Positions 36,801 to 48,334 of a stretch of 64,000 nucleotides of DNA are shown in pieces (position 1 is the stretch's first letter; the number at the start of each line of letters is the position of its first letter). The position numbers were made by a program, and so were the translations under genes. The stretch is from Xestospongia bergquistia. Taxonomy: Eukaryota > Porifera > Demospongiae > Haplosclerida > Petrosiidae. The stretch spans positions 3,027,001-3,091,000 of the forward strand of contig OZ014421.1 in assembly GCA_963965975.1 (NCBI GenBank). The letters run 5' to 3'. Under the pieces are notes generated by a model. That model was not told where the DNA came from. It saw only the letters and a program-made list of their open reading frames with translations, and did not search any database.

Positions 36801-39800
36801 AGTGTACTGCCTCTTAACATCTTTTACAAGACAGAAAAATAGCTAGTTTGTGCTTATGTCTTCAGATATAGAAAGTAACTCTCATTAATTCTATCTTCCC
36901 ACACATAGATTTGCAGATAAGGGAGCTCATATTCATTTTATCAGTTTTTTATTCTGTAGATGGTGTGGTTGTGGGGGTTCTTCATCTTTACAAATTTAAT
37001 ATCTCCATTCTGTGTACATGTGAAATGATTGATATATAAATATATATCATTTGTCTGACAACTTTTTATTATCTTCATCTGTGAAATGTTTCATTTAACT
37101 GACACTATTGAAACATGAATTGTGATGCAAATGTTTGAGAGCATATTCTAAAACTACAATATTGCCAATTTTTAAAATTATTATTCAATTCTTGATTATT
37201 TGTAATGAGTCAACTCCATTATTATATTGAGTAGATACTGTATATGTAAGTAGTAAGCAGTAAAATGCCCACCCTAACATTTTCAATGTTGATGTTGATC
37301 TTCCCTATACAAATATTATTATTATCCCTGCTTTCAAGTTGTACATGTTAGCAATAAGCATACATTTTTCTTAATTTTTTTGTATATTCTATTTTTCAAA
37401 TGATATCACTTGCTTTGCTGTCAGTACCACTTTATGAAACATACATAAATCTGTGTTATTAATTGCATATCAGTTTTGTATTTACACTACAATTATGACC
37501 CAATGTGAAATCTGCAATTTAGTATAAGTTTTCACTCTTTCTAATCAATCCATCTTATATTGATGTTTCTGTTGTCATTAATAGATTGGGAAATGAATAA
37601 AAGGCTAGCTTTGTAACTTCTTGACTAGCTATTTTAGCTATTAGCATAGTTGTTGATATAGGTTGACCCATGTTACATTAGTTATTCACAGTGTTTAGAC
37701 AGATTGCTTTGTTATGAGTTTAGTCCATATGTTAGGACTAGAGTTGATTTAACTTTGTCTTTGATCTCACTCACCTTCCCACTTCTATAGATGCTGCATA
37801 TGCATCTTTTATTTACTTTAAAGACATCTGCTTTTTTTCCTTCCTTCAAATTCATTGCATCATTAAATAGCAAGTAAGCTTTTTCACAGTGTACATGAAC
37901 TGATCAAGTGCTTTTGCATATCTTTTTTTTCAAATTTCTTGTAAAGCAATTAAAGCATTCTTAAATATGACAGAACCACTCACTCATACACACATATATA
38001 TTAAATTAAAGTAAGATTTTGCTGCACTATTCAGATGAGGTGCTTTACACGAAGGATTTCAGCAATTACATCATCCTGAGAACAAAATATGGTGCATGAC
38101 TATATATGAAATTATTAAATGCATGAGTATATTCCTGTGCCATTGTATATGGTGAACATTGTTTTTGTCCTTATCGTTTGTTTTATTACTACAGAATGGC
38201 TGGACGGCATTATATTGGGCAGCCAACTATAATCATCCAGAGACTATCAAAGTGTTGATTAGTAATGGTGCTGACATGACTGTTATCAATAAGGTACAAA
38301 AGATCATTGTATTATTATATCAGATACTCATAGGAATAATGTGCTAAACATAACATAGGAATATTGTTGTAAATGCAGTTAAAACAGTTTCATGTATCAT
38401 TTGTGTTTGTTTTTATGTGTGCTGTCTGACATAATGACTTCATTTTTATACCTGAAATGTCCAGTGTGCTAGAATAACCTATTCTTTGCAAAAGTATAGT
38501 CTTGTCCTTAAAGGTTGATTAGTTACTGCTTTGATAATCCTTTTCCCTTAATCTGATGTACTCCTAGCTGAGCCTCTGTAATTATCACATTACATAAATT
38601 GCTCACTATGTTGAGATGGATAGGTTTGTTAGGAATCCAGTCAGTATGTTAGGTATATTATTATTATATGAGCTCTGGAGTTGATTATATGGTAGTGACA
38701 CGGGAATATAAATGTATAATAATGTGACATCTCGACAACTTCATATAGCGGATGCATAGATGAAATTATTAAAACATAACTGTATTATAGTGCCATTTTA
38801 TAATGTGCATTGTTTTGTACTGTTTATTTGTTTTATTACTACAGGATGGTTGGACCATATTACATTATGCAGCTTACAATAATCAGCCAGAGATTATAAA
38901 AGTGTTAATTAGTAATGGTGCTAATATTACTTTTGCAAATAAGGTATGGAAGGCATTGCATGATTATATCAAGTAGTCAAAGGTTATGGATAATATGCTA
39001 ACTATAGTATAACAACTTTTGTTGTCAAAGTAATCTTTTGTGTTACTTGACATTGTTTAAGTGTATAGTCTAACACAATGACTTTAGTAATTGTACTTGG
39101 CATGTGCAGTGTACCACATCATCCTAAAAATGTTTTGTTCATGTGTTTACTCTGTGAAGGCTTAGCTTTACATGGTCTGCAAAAAATTAAGTGTTATTTT
39201 TCACTTTAACTGTTCCATGCTATGCAGCTATTTTGCCCAAAAACCTGATCCATTTTTAGCTAGACATTGTAGCTATTTTATGTAAGAAACATATAAACTT
39301 TACTAACTAGATTATATAATAATACAAGTTTCTGATACAGATAATTAGAACTATTCAAAATGTCAATGTACCAACAGTTTGAAGAAAAGCATTGGTTTGA
39401 CAGTTTTATCATTTTGAAATGACACTTCTATATGTCCATTCATATATTTATAAATGTAACCATGTGCCAAATTCAGATGATCTTACTCTATCTGTAGTTC
39501 TTCATGACCTTTAATAGAAACAAATACTAGACTTGCATAAGTTAGTACCAACATAAATACCAATGAATGAATATTATTTGTAGATTGAAAGACAGTTAAG
39601 CTTTTAAAATGTGCTTTTTCTGAAAAAGTGGTAAGATTACTGTAAAAACTTTTACCATTAACGACTTTAATCTGTTTTAAAAATTATTTTTAATCATCAT
39701 TTCCGTAAATATCACATTTGTAAAATATAACTATTTTTCAATCTTTAAATATGAAATACGGGTAACTAAACTTCCCAATTCTACTTTGACCAAAAAAACG

Positions 39801-42800
39801 TTTGAACAAACTTCCATAATTACACTGTAACAACGTAAAGGACTACCAATACTCATTTTCCATAAAATAATTGATTATTATTCACAATTTAGTTTCTTGC
39901 TAACATCAGTTAAATAATTAAGAATAGATATATTTGCTGAACCAAGGTTTGTCCATCTTTCATTATCACGACTACAGCTAAAGTGAAAGTCACACTGTCA
40001 AGGTTAGAACCATGCCTTGGTAAGCAAAAGATAACCAACATTGATTAACTTTAGTTTTACATGAGCAATACTGTCATAATTTTTGCAGAGAAATAAAGAA
40101 ACAAATGCAAGGCTATACTTTTTCTTCAGAATGCTTATATTAGAGCTGAGTTTTATATAAAATATTGCAAAAATGAGGGAGCTATCAATTGTTGTACACT
40201 TTTTAATAAATCAGCGTTAAACTAAGGTCTCAGGAGAATTCAGTGGTTTGATTATTGTTAACGAAGGTGAAAAATGACTGAAGATTGCCTTTATAAAGTT
40301 TGTTAAGAAAGTTTATAGTGATATCGTTAGGAACAACATCAGCCATCCATTGTTCTTTGGTTTGAAAATGGGAATAAATATTCCACCTTATAGCTTAGCA
40401 CAACTGAATCAAGTACATAAATTAATTAGGCAATCTTTAAACAGTTTCTTGCACATTCTGGCAAGATTAAAGTCTCTTCTTAGAAGAACTAGCTGGTTGA
40501 TTCAAACAAGTCTGCAAAAATGATAAAATTAATTATAATGATTCACTCAACTATAAGAAGAGAAGAAATAGTAAATCATCTACGATAGTAACATATCTGA
40601 CTATTTACATGGCTATGCAATGATTTCTACAACAATTTTAGAAAATAAATTATTGCATTGTAAATGAGTAAGTGTTATTTGAAATATGAAGTGGCATAGT
40701 TTGTTAATTGTCTTTCATGCATATAGCAGTTCAATTAATCATTCACTACACAATAAAATACATAATTTCAGAAGTTCAGTCAGAATCTTCACTTTAGTAT
40801 AGCATCAGTAATATATAATTTGACTTTGTCAGGGTCATATCTATGATCACATACAAATAAACTACACATTTAGTTGTTTAATCAAGAAGTCAACAGAATG
40901 ATTATATCATAGGCAAATACTATGCTACTTATGCAAAATTTGGAATTAGCATAATAATTCACAAATCCATGTTCATCAGGTAAACAGTATTATAAAATTG
41001 AGGAAGTAGAAATGTATACCAATGTACTTGAATTATTCATTAGTTGAAGATTGAGGTTTGAAGAGGATCTGGAGAATAGTTAGCAAAAAGAGACAAATTT
41101 GAGACAGTAGAATTTGTATTGACTTAATAAGGAAGATGATATTATTAGTTTCAAAACTCATTGGTAGAGGGAGCATATTAAGAATAGATAATAAATTCTT
41201 GTAGTTTGATGAATAATCATTCTAGATATATTCTGATACCTAGTGCTATGAAGTTTAAATTTAACATAATTTTGCCTCTCTTTTCAAATAAATTATCCAC
41301 AATTGTTAATGGTATGTCAGTCTGGATCATATGAGAGAGGTATAAGGATGTTATAAGGTGCATAGTATCAATGCGATATCAGACCTGAACTCTAAGAATC
41401 AGTCAAAAGTTAAGCTTTCAGCTTATCTTAATCTAGATTTAAAGGTCTGATATTGCCTTTTTACACTGACACATCATGGTACATGTGAAATAATCTTAAC
41501 TTGATAAAATCACCACTGCTCCAACTTTTAAGAACTTTTTTAAAAATTAAGATATGGAAACTTCTCCATTTTGTACAAATGTCTTTCAACAGCTGAATAG
41601 TCTTTGAAAGTCTTAAAATCTTTAAAGTTAGCAAAATTGAATTCTAAACGTCCAAATAACAATCTTTTTTTCAATTTTACAATTACTACAGCATTATATC
41701 TTCTATCCATATAATTTTTGTTTAAAGACAATGTTATTTTTCGCAGCTTACATTTTTCTATCCTTGCATTTGTATATACCAAAAAACTAGTAGTATACAT
41801 TGATCATTTATTTGTCACTACTTGTGAATAAAAATAAATAGTCTCTTTTGTCTATTAAACGTTTGCTTTAGTTACTCTTTTTGAAGTTATCATTTGTAAA
41901 TTTCATGACAATTACTGTTGAATTGCTCAATTCAAAATCCATGTACATAATATATACATTTATATTTCATATTGACTTTCTACTGTTACATACAATCTCC
42001 AATCAGGATGGTAGAACTCCAGCTGAGCTTGCTCAGAGTAGAGGGTATCGAGACATTGCAAAGCTTATAATACATGAAGGTATGTACTTCATAATTTAGG
42101 TCACAAAATGTGTGTATCACAACAACTTCATCTTACTTCTATGATTTAATGGGTGTAGATTACTTTTATGTACTAAAATATCTAGTTTATGGATTAAAAT
42201 TAATATTCCCCTAATTACTTCTTTATATATTTTTAATTATAGCACATTTCTTTATAGATTTATTACTAAGAATAATGTTGTTACATGTATATAAAATTAT
42301 TTAATACCTCAAAGTTAGTACTTTTACAGAAGCTATATAGTACAACAATCAGTTATGCTCCGTTTTTAAGTAAATTAAAACATCAGTGCATTGGTACTTA
42401 CATCACAAGTATCATTTTATTTATCCATTATTTAAAAGTGGCATATGCAACAATGGAATAAAATAAATAACATAAGTAATGAAGATCTTACTTATATATA
42501 ATAATATCTAAACATATATACAATGGTCATTCAATAACATTTAATAGCCAGAATATATATTGCATTTTAGTGGATGAATGAAATAAACTAACACAGAAAA
42601 CATCAATGGCAATTCACGCATTTAGTTTTTAAGTCTTCTTAATTAATTAACATCACGGCAGTTTCTTCTATTTCTATGCAGTCTTCTGTATATGGTAATA
42701 TTCTGTATAAAATTTAAGAAGAATGACCAACAATTTTATACATACTGTAAGAAATAAAACATTAGAAGATTGCATATATTAAGTTATTATTATAATTAAT

Positions 42801-45800
42801 ACGCCAACATACTACTAATCTAATATGCTTTTGTTTTCTTAACCACAGCATTACAACGGCTTTTCAAACGTGGCCTCCACAAAGGCAGTGTTCAACTAAC
42901 TAACATAAGACTTGTTCTTATGGGTCCACCTTGTGTTGGTAAAACATCATTCAGGTCACTTCTATTTAACTGGAGTGCACCTAAATTTCACAATAGTACA
43001 GCATTATCAACAAGACCTATACATGCTTTAGAGAAGGTTGCTGGACGCAATGAAGGAAAGATATGGGAAACAGTTACTAGTCTTCACTTGCTAAAGATGC
43101 TCTCAGATGCAATTCATGCACTAGAGAAAGATTCACAACAAGAAACTAATGTTACTATTTCAAGTAATTCTAGTGGTACAACTTTGCCTACAGAATTACA
43201 TAATGAGTTTACCACTGAAGAAACGGACATTAATTTTACAGGGTCTGCTAAGCAAATTGTAAAAAGTCATAGTGCTGCTTTACTGTTGCCTACTGCAATG
43301 ACATCCACCATATTAGAAAATTATTCAAAGGAGTTGGATTCAGATATTATAACATCCACGAAATGCAACCAAACAGAGAAGGAAAAAGAAGACTTTACTA
43401 GTTTTGATATGTTGCTTTCCAGAACTGAAACAAATGCTGATCAATATTCGAAGAAATTAGCAAAAGTTCTTGCAAAGCGAAAAACAACAAAAAATCGTCA
43501 CAAAGCCACATGGATCAGTATTCTTGATAGTGGTGGTCAGCCTCAATTTGCAGATGTATCACGAGCATTTATTCGTGGCAACACCATAAATATAATCTGT
43601 ACAAAATTAACAGAAAGCCTCTTTGAAAAGCCTCAGTTTTGCTACTCACTAAATGGTAAGTTGCTCAATCAACCCAGTGAGTTACAAATGAACAACCTAC
43701 AACTGATCGAGCATTTTGTGCATTCAATTCTTTCTTCCAAAAACGTCATTGTCACGAAAGGAAAGAAAAGCTTACCACTTTTTATGATCATCGGAACTTA
43801 CTATGACAAGATTAAGGGTGCAAAAAAAGGATTATATGAGCCATTGGAATTTAAGAATGAGCAGCTTCTGTCTACTCTTAGTGAGTTTCATGATCATTTT
43901 ATATATCCTAATGATGATCCGAAAAAACTCATATTTCCTGTTGATAATCATTGCTGGTGGAATCGAAAGAAAGTATCATCTTCTCTTCGACAGCAAATTA
44001 TGTTTCATCAAAAGGACATTGGCATTGCTGCACCCATACCAGTACGTTGGTACATGTTTGAATTGCGTATAAAAGAGGAAGCTTCACAAGAGGAACATGG
44101 AATGATCTCATTAGAATCTTGTCATGGTATAGGAGATAGTCTTGGCATGGATATAAATGATGTCATGAAGTCTTTATCCCACTTACATACCATGGCATTG
44201 TTCCTGTATTTTCCAATTGTCCTTCGTAATGTAATCTTTACTAATCCTCAATATCTGCTTGACATGCTCTCAGCATTGATACGTGTGTCATTTGTAGACT
44301 CCTTAGAGGATATTTTATGTGAGGGTAAGTCTATAGCACCAGACACTCAGCGAGCATTTCGTGAATTTGGAGTATTTGATGAATCTTTACTTGATAATGT
44401 ATGCGTACCGTTTGTTTCTTCTCTTTTTACAAAAAATGCCTTTTTAATATTGCTTCGATATTTGTATATCATCACACCACTCTCGACAACTGATGGTGTT
44501 AAGCGCTATTTTATGCCAGTAGTATTACCACCTGAACAAGCAAATGAGAAAGATATAGTTCTTTTTCAAAGAAAATGTGATCCAATTATAATTACATTCA
44601 GAAGTAAAGTTGTTCCTCAGGTGAGTAATGTAACTGTTCTAACATCTCAACAATCATTGATTTTGTTAATGTTAAAAGCATTCTCTAGTAAATTTGTCCA
44701 ATTCCTGTAAACTTCTTTTGATAATTAATACCAAAAGTCATTACTCTCCTTTTCAGGGGGTATTTCCAGCAGTTGTTGTTGCTCTTGTTGGCAGAACAGA
44801 AAGTCCACAATTTGATATAGATAGTTGTTCAATAGGATTTCCAAGACAACTTCGTTATGCTGTTCTACTTTATTCTGAAGATTTATTTGGTTCTGTCCTA
44901 CTAGTTGATCGATTCTATTGGATTGAGGTCTATTACAATGGTCTAACTAAAAATTGCTTTAAATTACGCAAAGTTGTCTGTGAAGCTATATCAGCTTGTA
45001 CTGATATATTAGCATATGATGAAGGGGCACTCAAAGCTGAAGTAACTGTTCCTTGTAAACAAGAGCACATAGAAAGTCAACACAAAGTACATCCAGTTAT
45101 TATATCATGGGATAATGATCCACCTTTAATGAGATGCAGTATTGAAAAAAAACTCCCAACACTTGAATTAATTGATGAAAGACAAACCTGTTGGTTAATT
45201 GGTGAGTTTGAAATATTGCATCATCTTTATATGATGTTTACATTTATTGTCTTAATAAAGATCCTTGCTCTGTCTTTTCTGGAGGCAAATCAACTGAACT
45301 AATTGGTATGCACCTACAAATTATTAATTAAGTTACATTTATTTTTTGTTCCCAGAAACCGTGCATGAATCTTTTCCAAAAATAAGTGAAGTTACAAGTG
45401 TAAATTTAGGTGAGAGTAATACATGTACAGACTGCTATTTAGTATTTATAATTATGTGAATTAAGAACATAATGATAACTATAAATGTCAACTTGTAGAG
45501 ACTGATTCAGTAATTATCCCAATCAGTTCAAATCTACCAGATGGACCTCTTAGTAAGTGACATATTATAAAAAGAGCTAATGCTGGGATTATAATGTTGT
45601 GTATTTTCTATAGATGAATGTCACCTTGTTGCCCTATTAAGGTTTGCAAAAGAAATAGAAGATTGGGAAATGTTAGGAGTGTATTTGGGTATTAAAAATG
45701 CAGTATTGAAAGAAATCAAAAAGAACAACCACTATCAGTCTGGACCTGCTCGTAAAGACATGTTAATGACATGGTTAGATGGTGGGGAAGCAACTAGGGC

Positions 45801-46654
45801 TAAATTTATTAAAGCTCTAAAGGATATGGGTCAAATTTACCATGCTCAAGAAATTGAGTCACAAAATGGTAATAATATAATTTATGTTTGTATTGTGAAC
45901 AGTATGGCATATATAAATGAATGCTTGCCAATGACTTTAATATAATATATTAATTTATTGCACTATGAACTTTAAAGTTTTGAGAAACCATAACTGAGGT
46001 TTGTTTTGTTAAAATTTATTACAAATTTTTAAGTATAAATGTTTCATTTTTACAAAACCTATGGTATTGCTATATAAGTATGCCAATATGTCACTTTTAC
46101 TGTTAACATTACTTCTCATTACAGACACTACTGGTGCTACATCACAAGTTGTAGCTGAAAAAATAGATCTACAAAGTAATATTAAGGGTCCTGGTAAGAT
46201 TATAGACATTCAATTAAATTATTTGCTAGTGTATGCACAATCCCCTTTTCATCTATACTCTCTGGATAAAGTTAATTCTTAAATCAATTTATCATTCTAT
46301 TTATTATTATTTGTCACTTTAACATACAAATAAGTCATGTGATTTGTATCATTATACATGATATACATCACTGTAGAGAGTAAACCAGAGAAACTAGACC
46401 TCATCCGTCTACTTAATCCAGTAGCATATAACTGGAGACAGCTAGGGGAGTCTCTTGGGATTAAGTATGGAGATTTAGAGTCTATTTTAAATAATAGATT
46501 TCGAGATCCTGATAGACTGTCTGAGGTTCTTCAATTGTGGCTTGATAAACACCCATCTCGGGTGACATGGACAACTATAATAACAGCTGTAGAGTTACCT
46601 CCAGTCAATAATCCGTCAGTGGCTGAAAATATGCGAAAATTTCTTTACAATTAA
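29022..46654 (+). CDS. Gene B: ankyrin - Roc/COR GTPase - double death-domain protein, complete
   Basis: Fourteen exons with matching phases: 29022-29039 (MDQSRL), 29579-29671, then ankyrin exons 31012-31110, 34016-34114, 38195-38293 and 38845-38943 (each 99 bp, phase 0), 42007-42079 (partial repeat), 42849-44620 (Roc-COR), 44757-45201 (COR), 45356-45409, 45499-45552, 45614-45868, 46125-46193 and 46377-46654 (TAA). Total 3507 bp, 1168 residues. The Roc part has GPPCVGKTS (about 42922), DSGGQ (43526) and VGTYYDK-type G4 as IGTYYDK. Exon 45614-45868 encodes a death-like domain ([11 protein letters not shown] ... MTWLDGG), and the last exon a second ([11 protein letters not shown] ... LQLWLD). 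Gene A lacks the first of these. Likely a cytoplasmic GTPase-switch scaffold that recruits partners by death-fold contacts (family inference). The ATG at 29022 is chosen because it opens the phase-0 chain with a strong context. Long introns hold several transposons. Confidence 0.87.
30082..30802. repeat. Direct repeat pair of about 175 bp in gene B intron 2
   Basis: Bases 30137-30310 recur at 30625-30800 in the same orientation (shared landmarks CATGCATTTTAATGATTTTAT and CTGGATCCTCCTTTTCCC). The 310-bp middle is less AT-rich and non-coding. It could be a short LTR-like element or a tandem duplication. The end of a small inverted-repeat element (30082-30131) abuts it. Confidence 0.6.
31126..31361. 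mobile_element. Small inverted-repeat element (MITE-like) in gene B intron 3
   Basis: The arms begin ACCTGATTTGCAAAAAGGGA and end with its reverse complement, about 47 bp each, around a non-coding middle. A diverged end of the same family lies at 30082-30131. Target duplications were not certain. Confidence 0.6.
31496..31958. repeat. Possible non-coding dispersed repeat in gene B intron 3
   Basis: A less AT-rich block starting CAACCTCGCTGCGCG and ending with an imperfect inverse of it (CTGCAGCGAAGTT), with short (GTAT)n and (GTCT)n runs. No coding. The class is unknown. Confidence 0.3.
32343..32432. repeat. Two-unit tandem repeat of 45 bp
   Basis: The unit beginning AAATAACCGTACTC at 32343 repeats exactly from 32388. 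Confidence 0.9.
32445..32677. mobile_element. Palindromic MITE with TA target site
   Basis: A 233-bp sequence is nearly its own reverse complement, starting CACTGTAAAAATTAA and ending with the inverse, TTAATTTTTACAGTG. TA dinucleotides flank both ends, as expected for Tc1/mariner-mobilised elements. It lies in the 31110-34016 intron of gene B. Confidence 0.75.
33825..33857. repeat. (TA)n microsatellite
   Basis: Short alternating AT tract in a gene B intron. Similar tracts occur at 18555-18590, 35785-35808, 36721-36748, 46988-47014 and 47080-47110. Confidence 0.9.
34470..35790 (+). pseudogene. Decayed piggyBac transposase in gene B intron 4
   Basis: Scattered frames reproduce the piggyBac order: an acidic N-terminus ([14 protein letters not shown], near 34490), the early core ([14 protein letters not shown], near 34980), [16 protein letters not shown] near 35190 (family consensus GT-x-R-x-x-RK-x-FP), then [17 protein letters not shown] near 35580. 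Stops and frameshifts are frequent and no terminal repeat was identified. It has the same orientation as the host gene but is not part of its exons. Confidence 0.55.
35864..36725 (-). pseudogene. Remnant of an unnamed transposon-type gene family
   Basis: Read leftwards, the N-terminal part (36725-36600) contains [19 protein letters not shown] followed by an acidic run; the later ORF 36073-35864 contains [14 protein letters not shown] and [14 protein letters not shown]. The THGN ... IxNYAEx...LLPG pattern recurs at 50010-50230 in this window and belongs, from memory, to a family repeated in sponge and cnidarian genomes that is often annotated as uncharacterised. Many stops interrupt the middle. 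The N-terminal segment also recurs at 47013-47062. Confidence 0.5.
38103..39115 (+). repeat. Tandem duplication of an ankyrin exon with its intron flanks
   Basis: Exons 38195-38293 and 38845-38943 are close copies, and so are the roughly 90 bp before each (both end TTTTATTACTACAG) and roughly 150 bp after each. The duplicated unit is about 650 bp from acceptor to acceptor. Confidence 0.8.
39116..42006. other. Large gene B intron, mostly featureless
   Basis: AT-rich DNA between two exons. A minus-strand ORF at 41540-41800 is Lys/Phe-rich without a domain; an old repeat is possible but not supported. Confidence 0.45.
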
Positions 46655-47076
46655 TTATATAATTTTTGAAATTAGTTTCTCATTATTGATTACAATTTTG
46701 TGTAAGTCTTTTGATAAGTATTAATGAAATTATTTTGTATCTTTCCTTCTTTAAACAAAAAATCATAGACTATTTTCTTATTTATGTTATTGTGTTTTTT
46801 TCTTGTGAAATAGTATGCTTAGATAACTTACTTTTTACATGATTTTCACTTTCCTAAGTGAAAGCCACTTTTAAATTTTAAAAATTGAATAAGTCCATCC
46901 TATTTACATTGAAGACACTGATCCATTATTTCTTTATTAAATGATTAACAAAATTATCAATTAGAAGTACATGTGACAAAAATGTTCAATAATATATATA
47001 TATATATATATATACTGAAGTATCTAAGTCTGTTGAAGAGTGCTCGATGTCGTTTAGACAGAGCGGGTTAGAACTG

Positions 47077-47115
<39 letters not shown>

Positions 47116-47322
47116 TTATTTTCAAAAGTAGGCTAAATTTTCGAATTTTAGAATTAAGAAAAAAAAGAACAGAATTATTGATTAGTAAGATACAAAACAT
47201 AATTCATTAAGATTATGATATTTAAATCATTACAATGTTTAAAATCATAGTGTTTATAGAATGGAATTGTGGATGTAAATTTGAGATTCCATTGCATTTT
47301 CAATGGATTTATTCTGATAGTA
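46655..47322. other. 3' flank of gene B with a transposon scrap
   Basis: No AATAAA is obvious in the first 100 bp after the stop. The segment 47013-47062, between TA tracts, matches 36677-36725 in inverted orientation (GTTGAAGAGTGCTCGATGTC). The remainder is AT-rich. Confidence 0.6.
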
Positions 47323-47847
47323 CAGTCAAACCTCCCATATCCGGACCTCCAATATACGAGCACCTCCCCTACCGGCAGTAGTTTATGCGCGCGCATGCGC
47401 AAAATTAGCTGCAGGGAACACCATGGCTTCAAAAAGGAAGCGTAGCGTCATGTCTCTCGAAAAGAAGCTTGATATCATTGCAGAGTTACGACAAGGAAAG
47501 TCGCAGAGGGCTGTTTCAAACCGTTTTGGAGTGGCCAAGTCGATGGTGGGCGATATTTGGAAGAATAAAGACAAAATCATTTGGCAGGCATTTGGCATTG
47601 CTCTACAATGGCTAGAATGTCAAGGAACTGATCCAGCTCACTTGATGCTGGTTAAGAACTGGATGACCACTGCTGGAAGAAAACGGGATAACTCACTAAA
47701 TCAGACTGAAATAACATCATATTTCAAGCCTCATACTTCATAAAAATCATGCTAGTATGTATACATGTTGTTTTTCTAAGTTACGAATATTTCCTATTTA
47801 TGGGCACCCCTGGGTCCCATTCTACCCGGATAAGGGAGGTTTGACTG
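47323..47847 (+). mobile_element. Internally deleted pogo/Tigger (Tc1/mariner superfamily) element
   Basis: The element is 525 bp. The left end reads CAGTCAAACCTCCCATATCC and the right end, inverted, CAGTCAAACCTCCCTTATCC, so the terminal repeats match over more than 20 bp with one mismatch. TA dinucleotides flank both ends (47321-47322 and 47848-47849), the target site of the superfamily. It holds one short open ORF, so it is a deletion derivative that would need an enzyme from elsewhere. Confidence 0.88.
47423..47743 (+). CDS. 106-residue pogo transposase derivative: CENP-B-type HTH joined to the C-terminal tail
   Basis: Residues 1 to about 52 form a CENP-B/pogo N-terminal helix-turn-helix (MASKRKRSVMSLEKKLDII, then GVAKSMVGDIWKNKD), which binds terminal repeats. 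Residues from about 54 correspond to the end of the transposase (ALQWLECQGTDP ...). The DDE catalytic core between them is missing, yet the frame stays open. Near the end is QTEITSYF (residues 94-101), which fits the PCNA-interacting PIP-box consensus Q-x-x-I-x-x-aromatic-aromatic; pogo transposase is known to carry such a box. If expressed, it could bind element ends or PCNA without cutting. The antisense ORF at 47383-47598 is a shadow. Confidence 0.7.
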   Translation: MASKRKRSVMSLEKKLDIIAELRQGKSQRAVSNRFGVAKSMVGDIWKNKDKIIWQAFGIALQWLECQGTDPAHLMLVKNWMTTAGRKRDNSLNQTEITSYFKPHTS

Positions 47848-47849
47848 TA

Positions 47850-48290
47850 ATTTACAACAAATAAACTTAATTTATATAAACTTATTGCATGCAACTATGA
47901 CTATCTTTATCGTCCACATTGAAACAAAAATTATATGAACTAGCTTCTAAATTATCTTGTAATAATTAATATACTAATTTTCTATGTTACAAATGGTACT
48001 TATTCATAGTTAAGCTTTCTTTTAGCCTTGTTTAAATTATTAAGTTTACAAATAATATATATATTTATATATATATATATATGTATATATATATTGAATG
48101 TTGTAATAATTATCTGTATTCTGTCATCAAACAATTATCAGAATACAGATAATTATTAGAACATTCAATATATATATATATATATAATTATATATATATA
48201 TATATAGCTGTCTGATGGTCGCATAACGCGTGAAACTCGGAGTAACAGCAACATATAGCGAGAGCCCTGTTCTTTTGTCCTTTAATTCTG

Positions 48291-48334
<44 letters not shown>

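Noticed and set aside
41540..41800. 86-residue minus-strand ORF in a gene B intron
   Set aside because: Lys/Phe/Asn-rich, as expected from AT-rich DNA; no domain or second copy.
29022..46654. Calling gene B a true DAPK1 orthologue
   Set aside because: No protein kinase domain is encoded; the first exon starts six residues before the ankyrin region. Only the C-terminal architecture is alike.
47383..47598. 71-residue minus-strand ORF in the pogo element
   Set aside because: Antisense shadow of the helix-turn-helix coding sequence.
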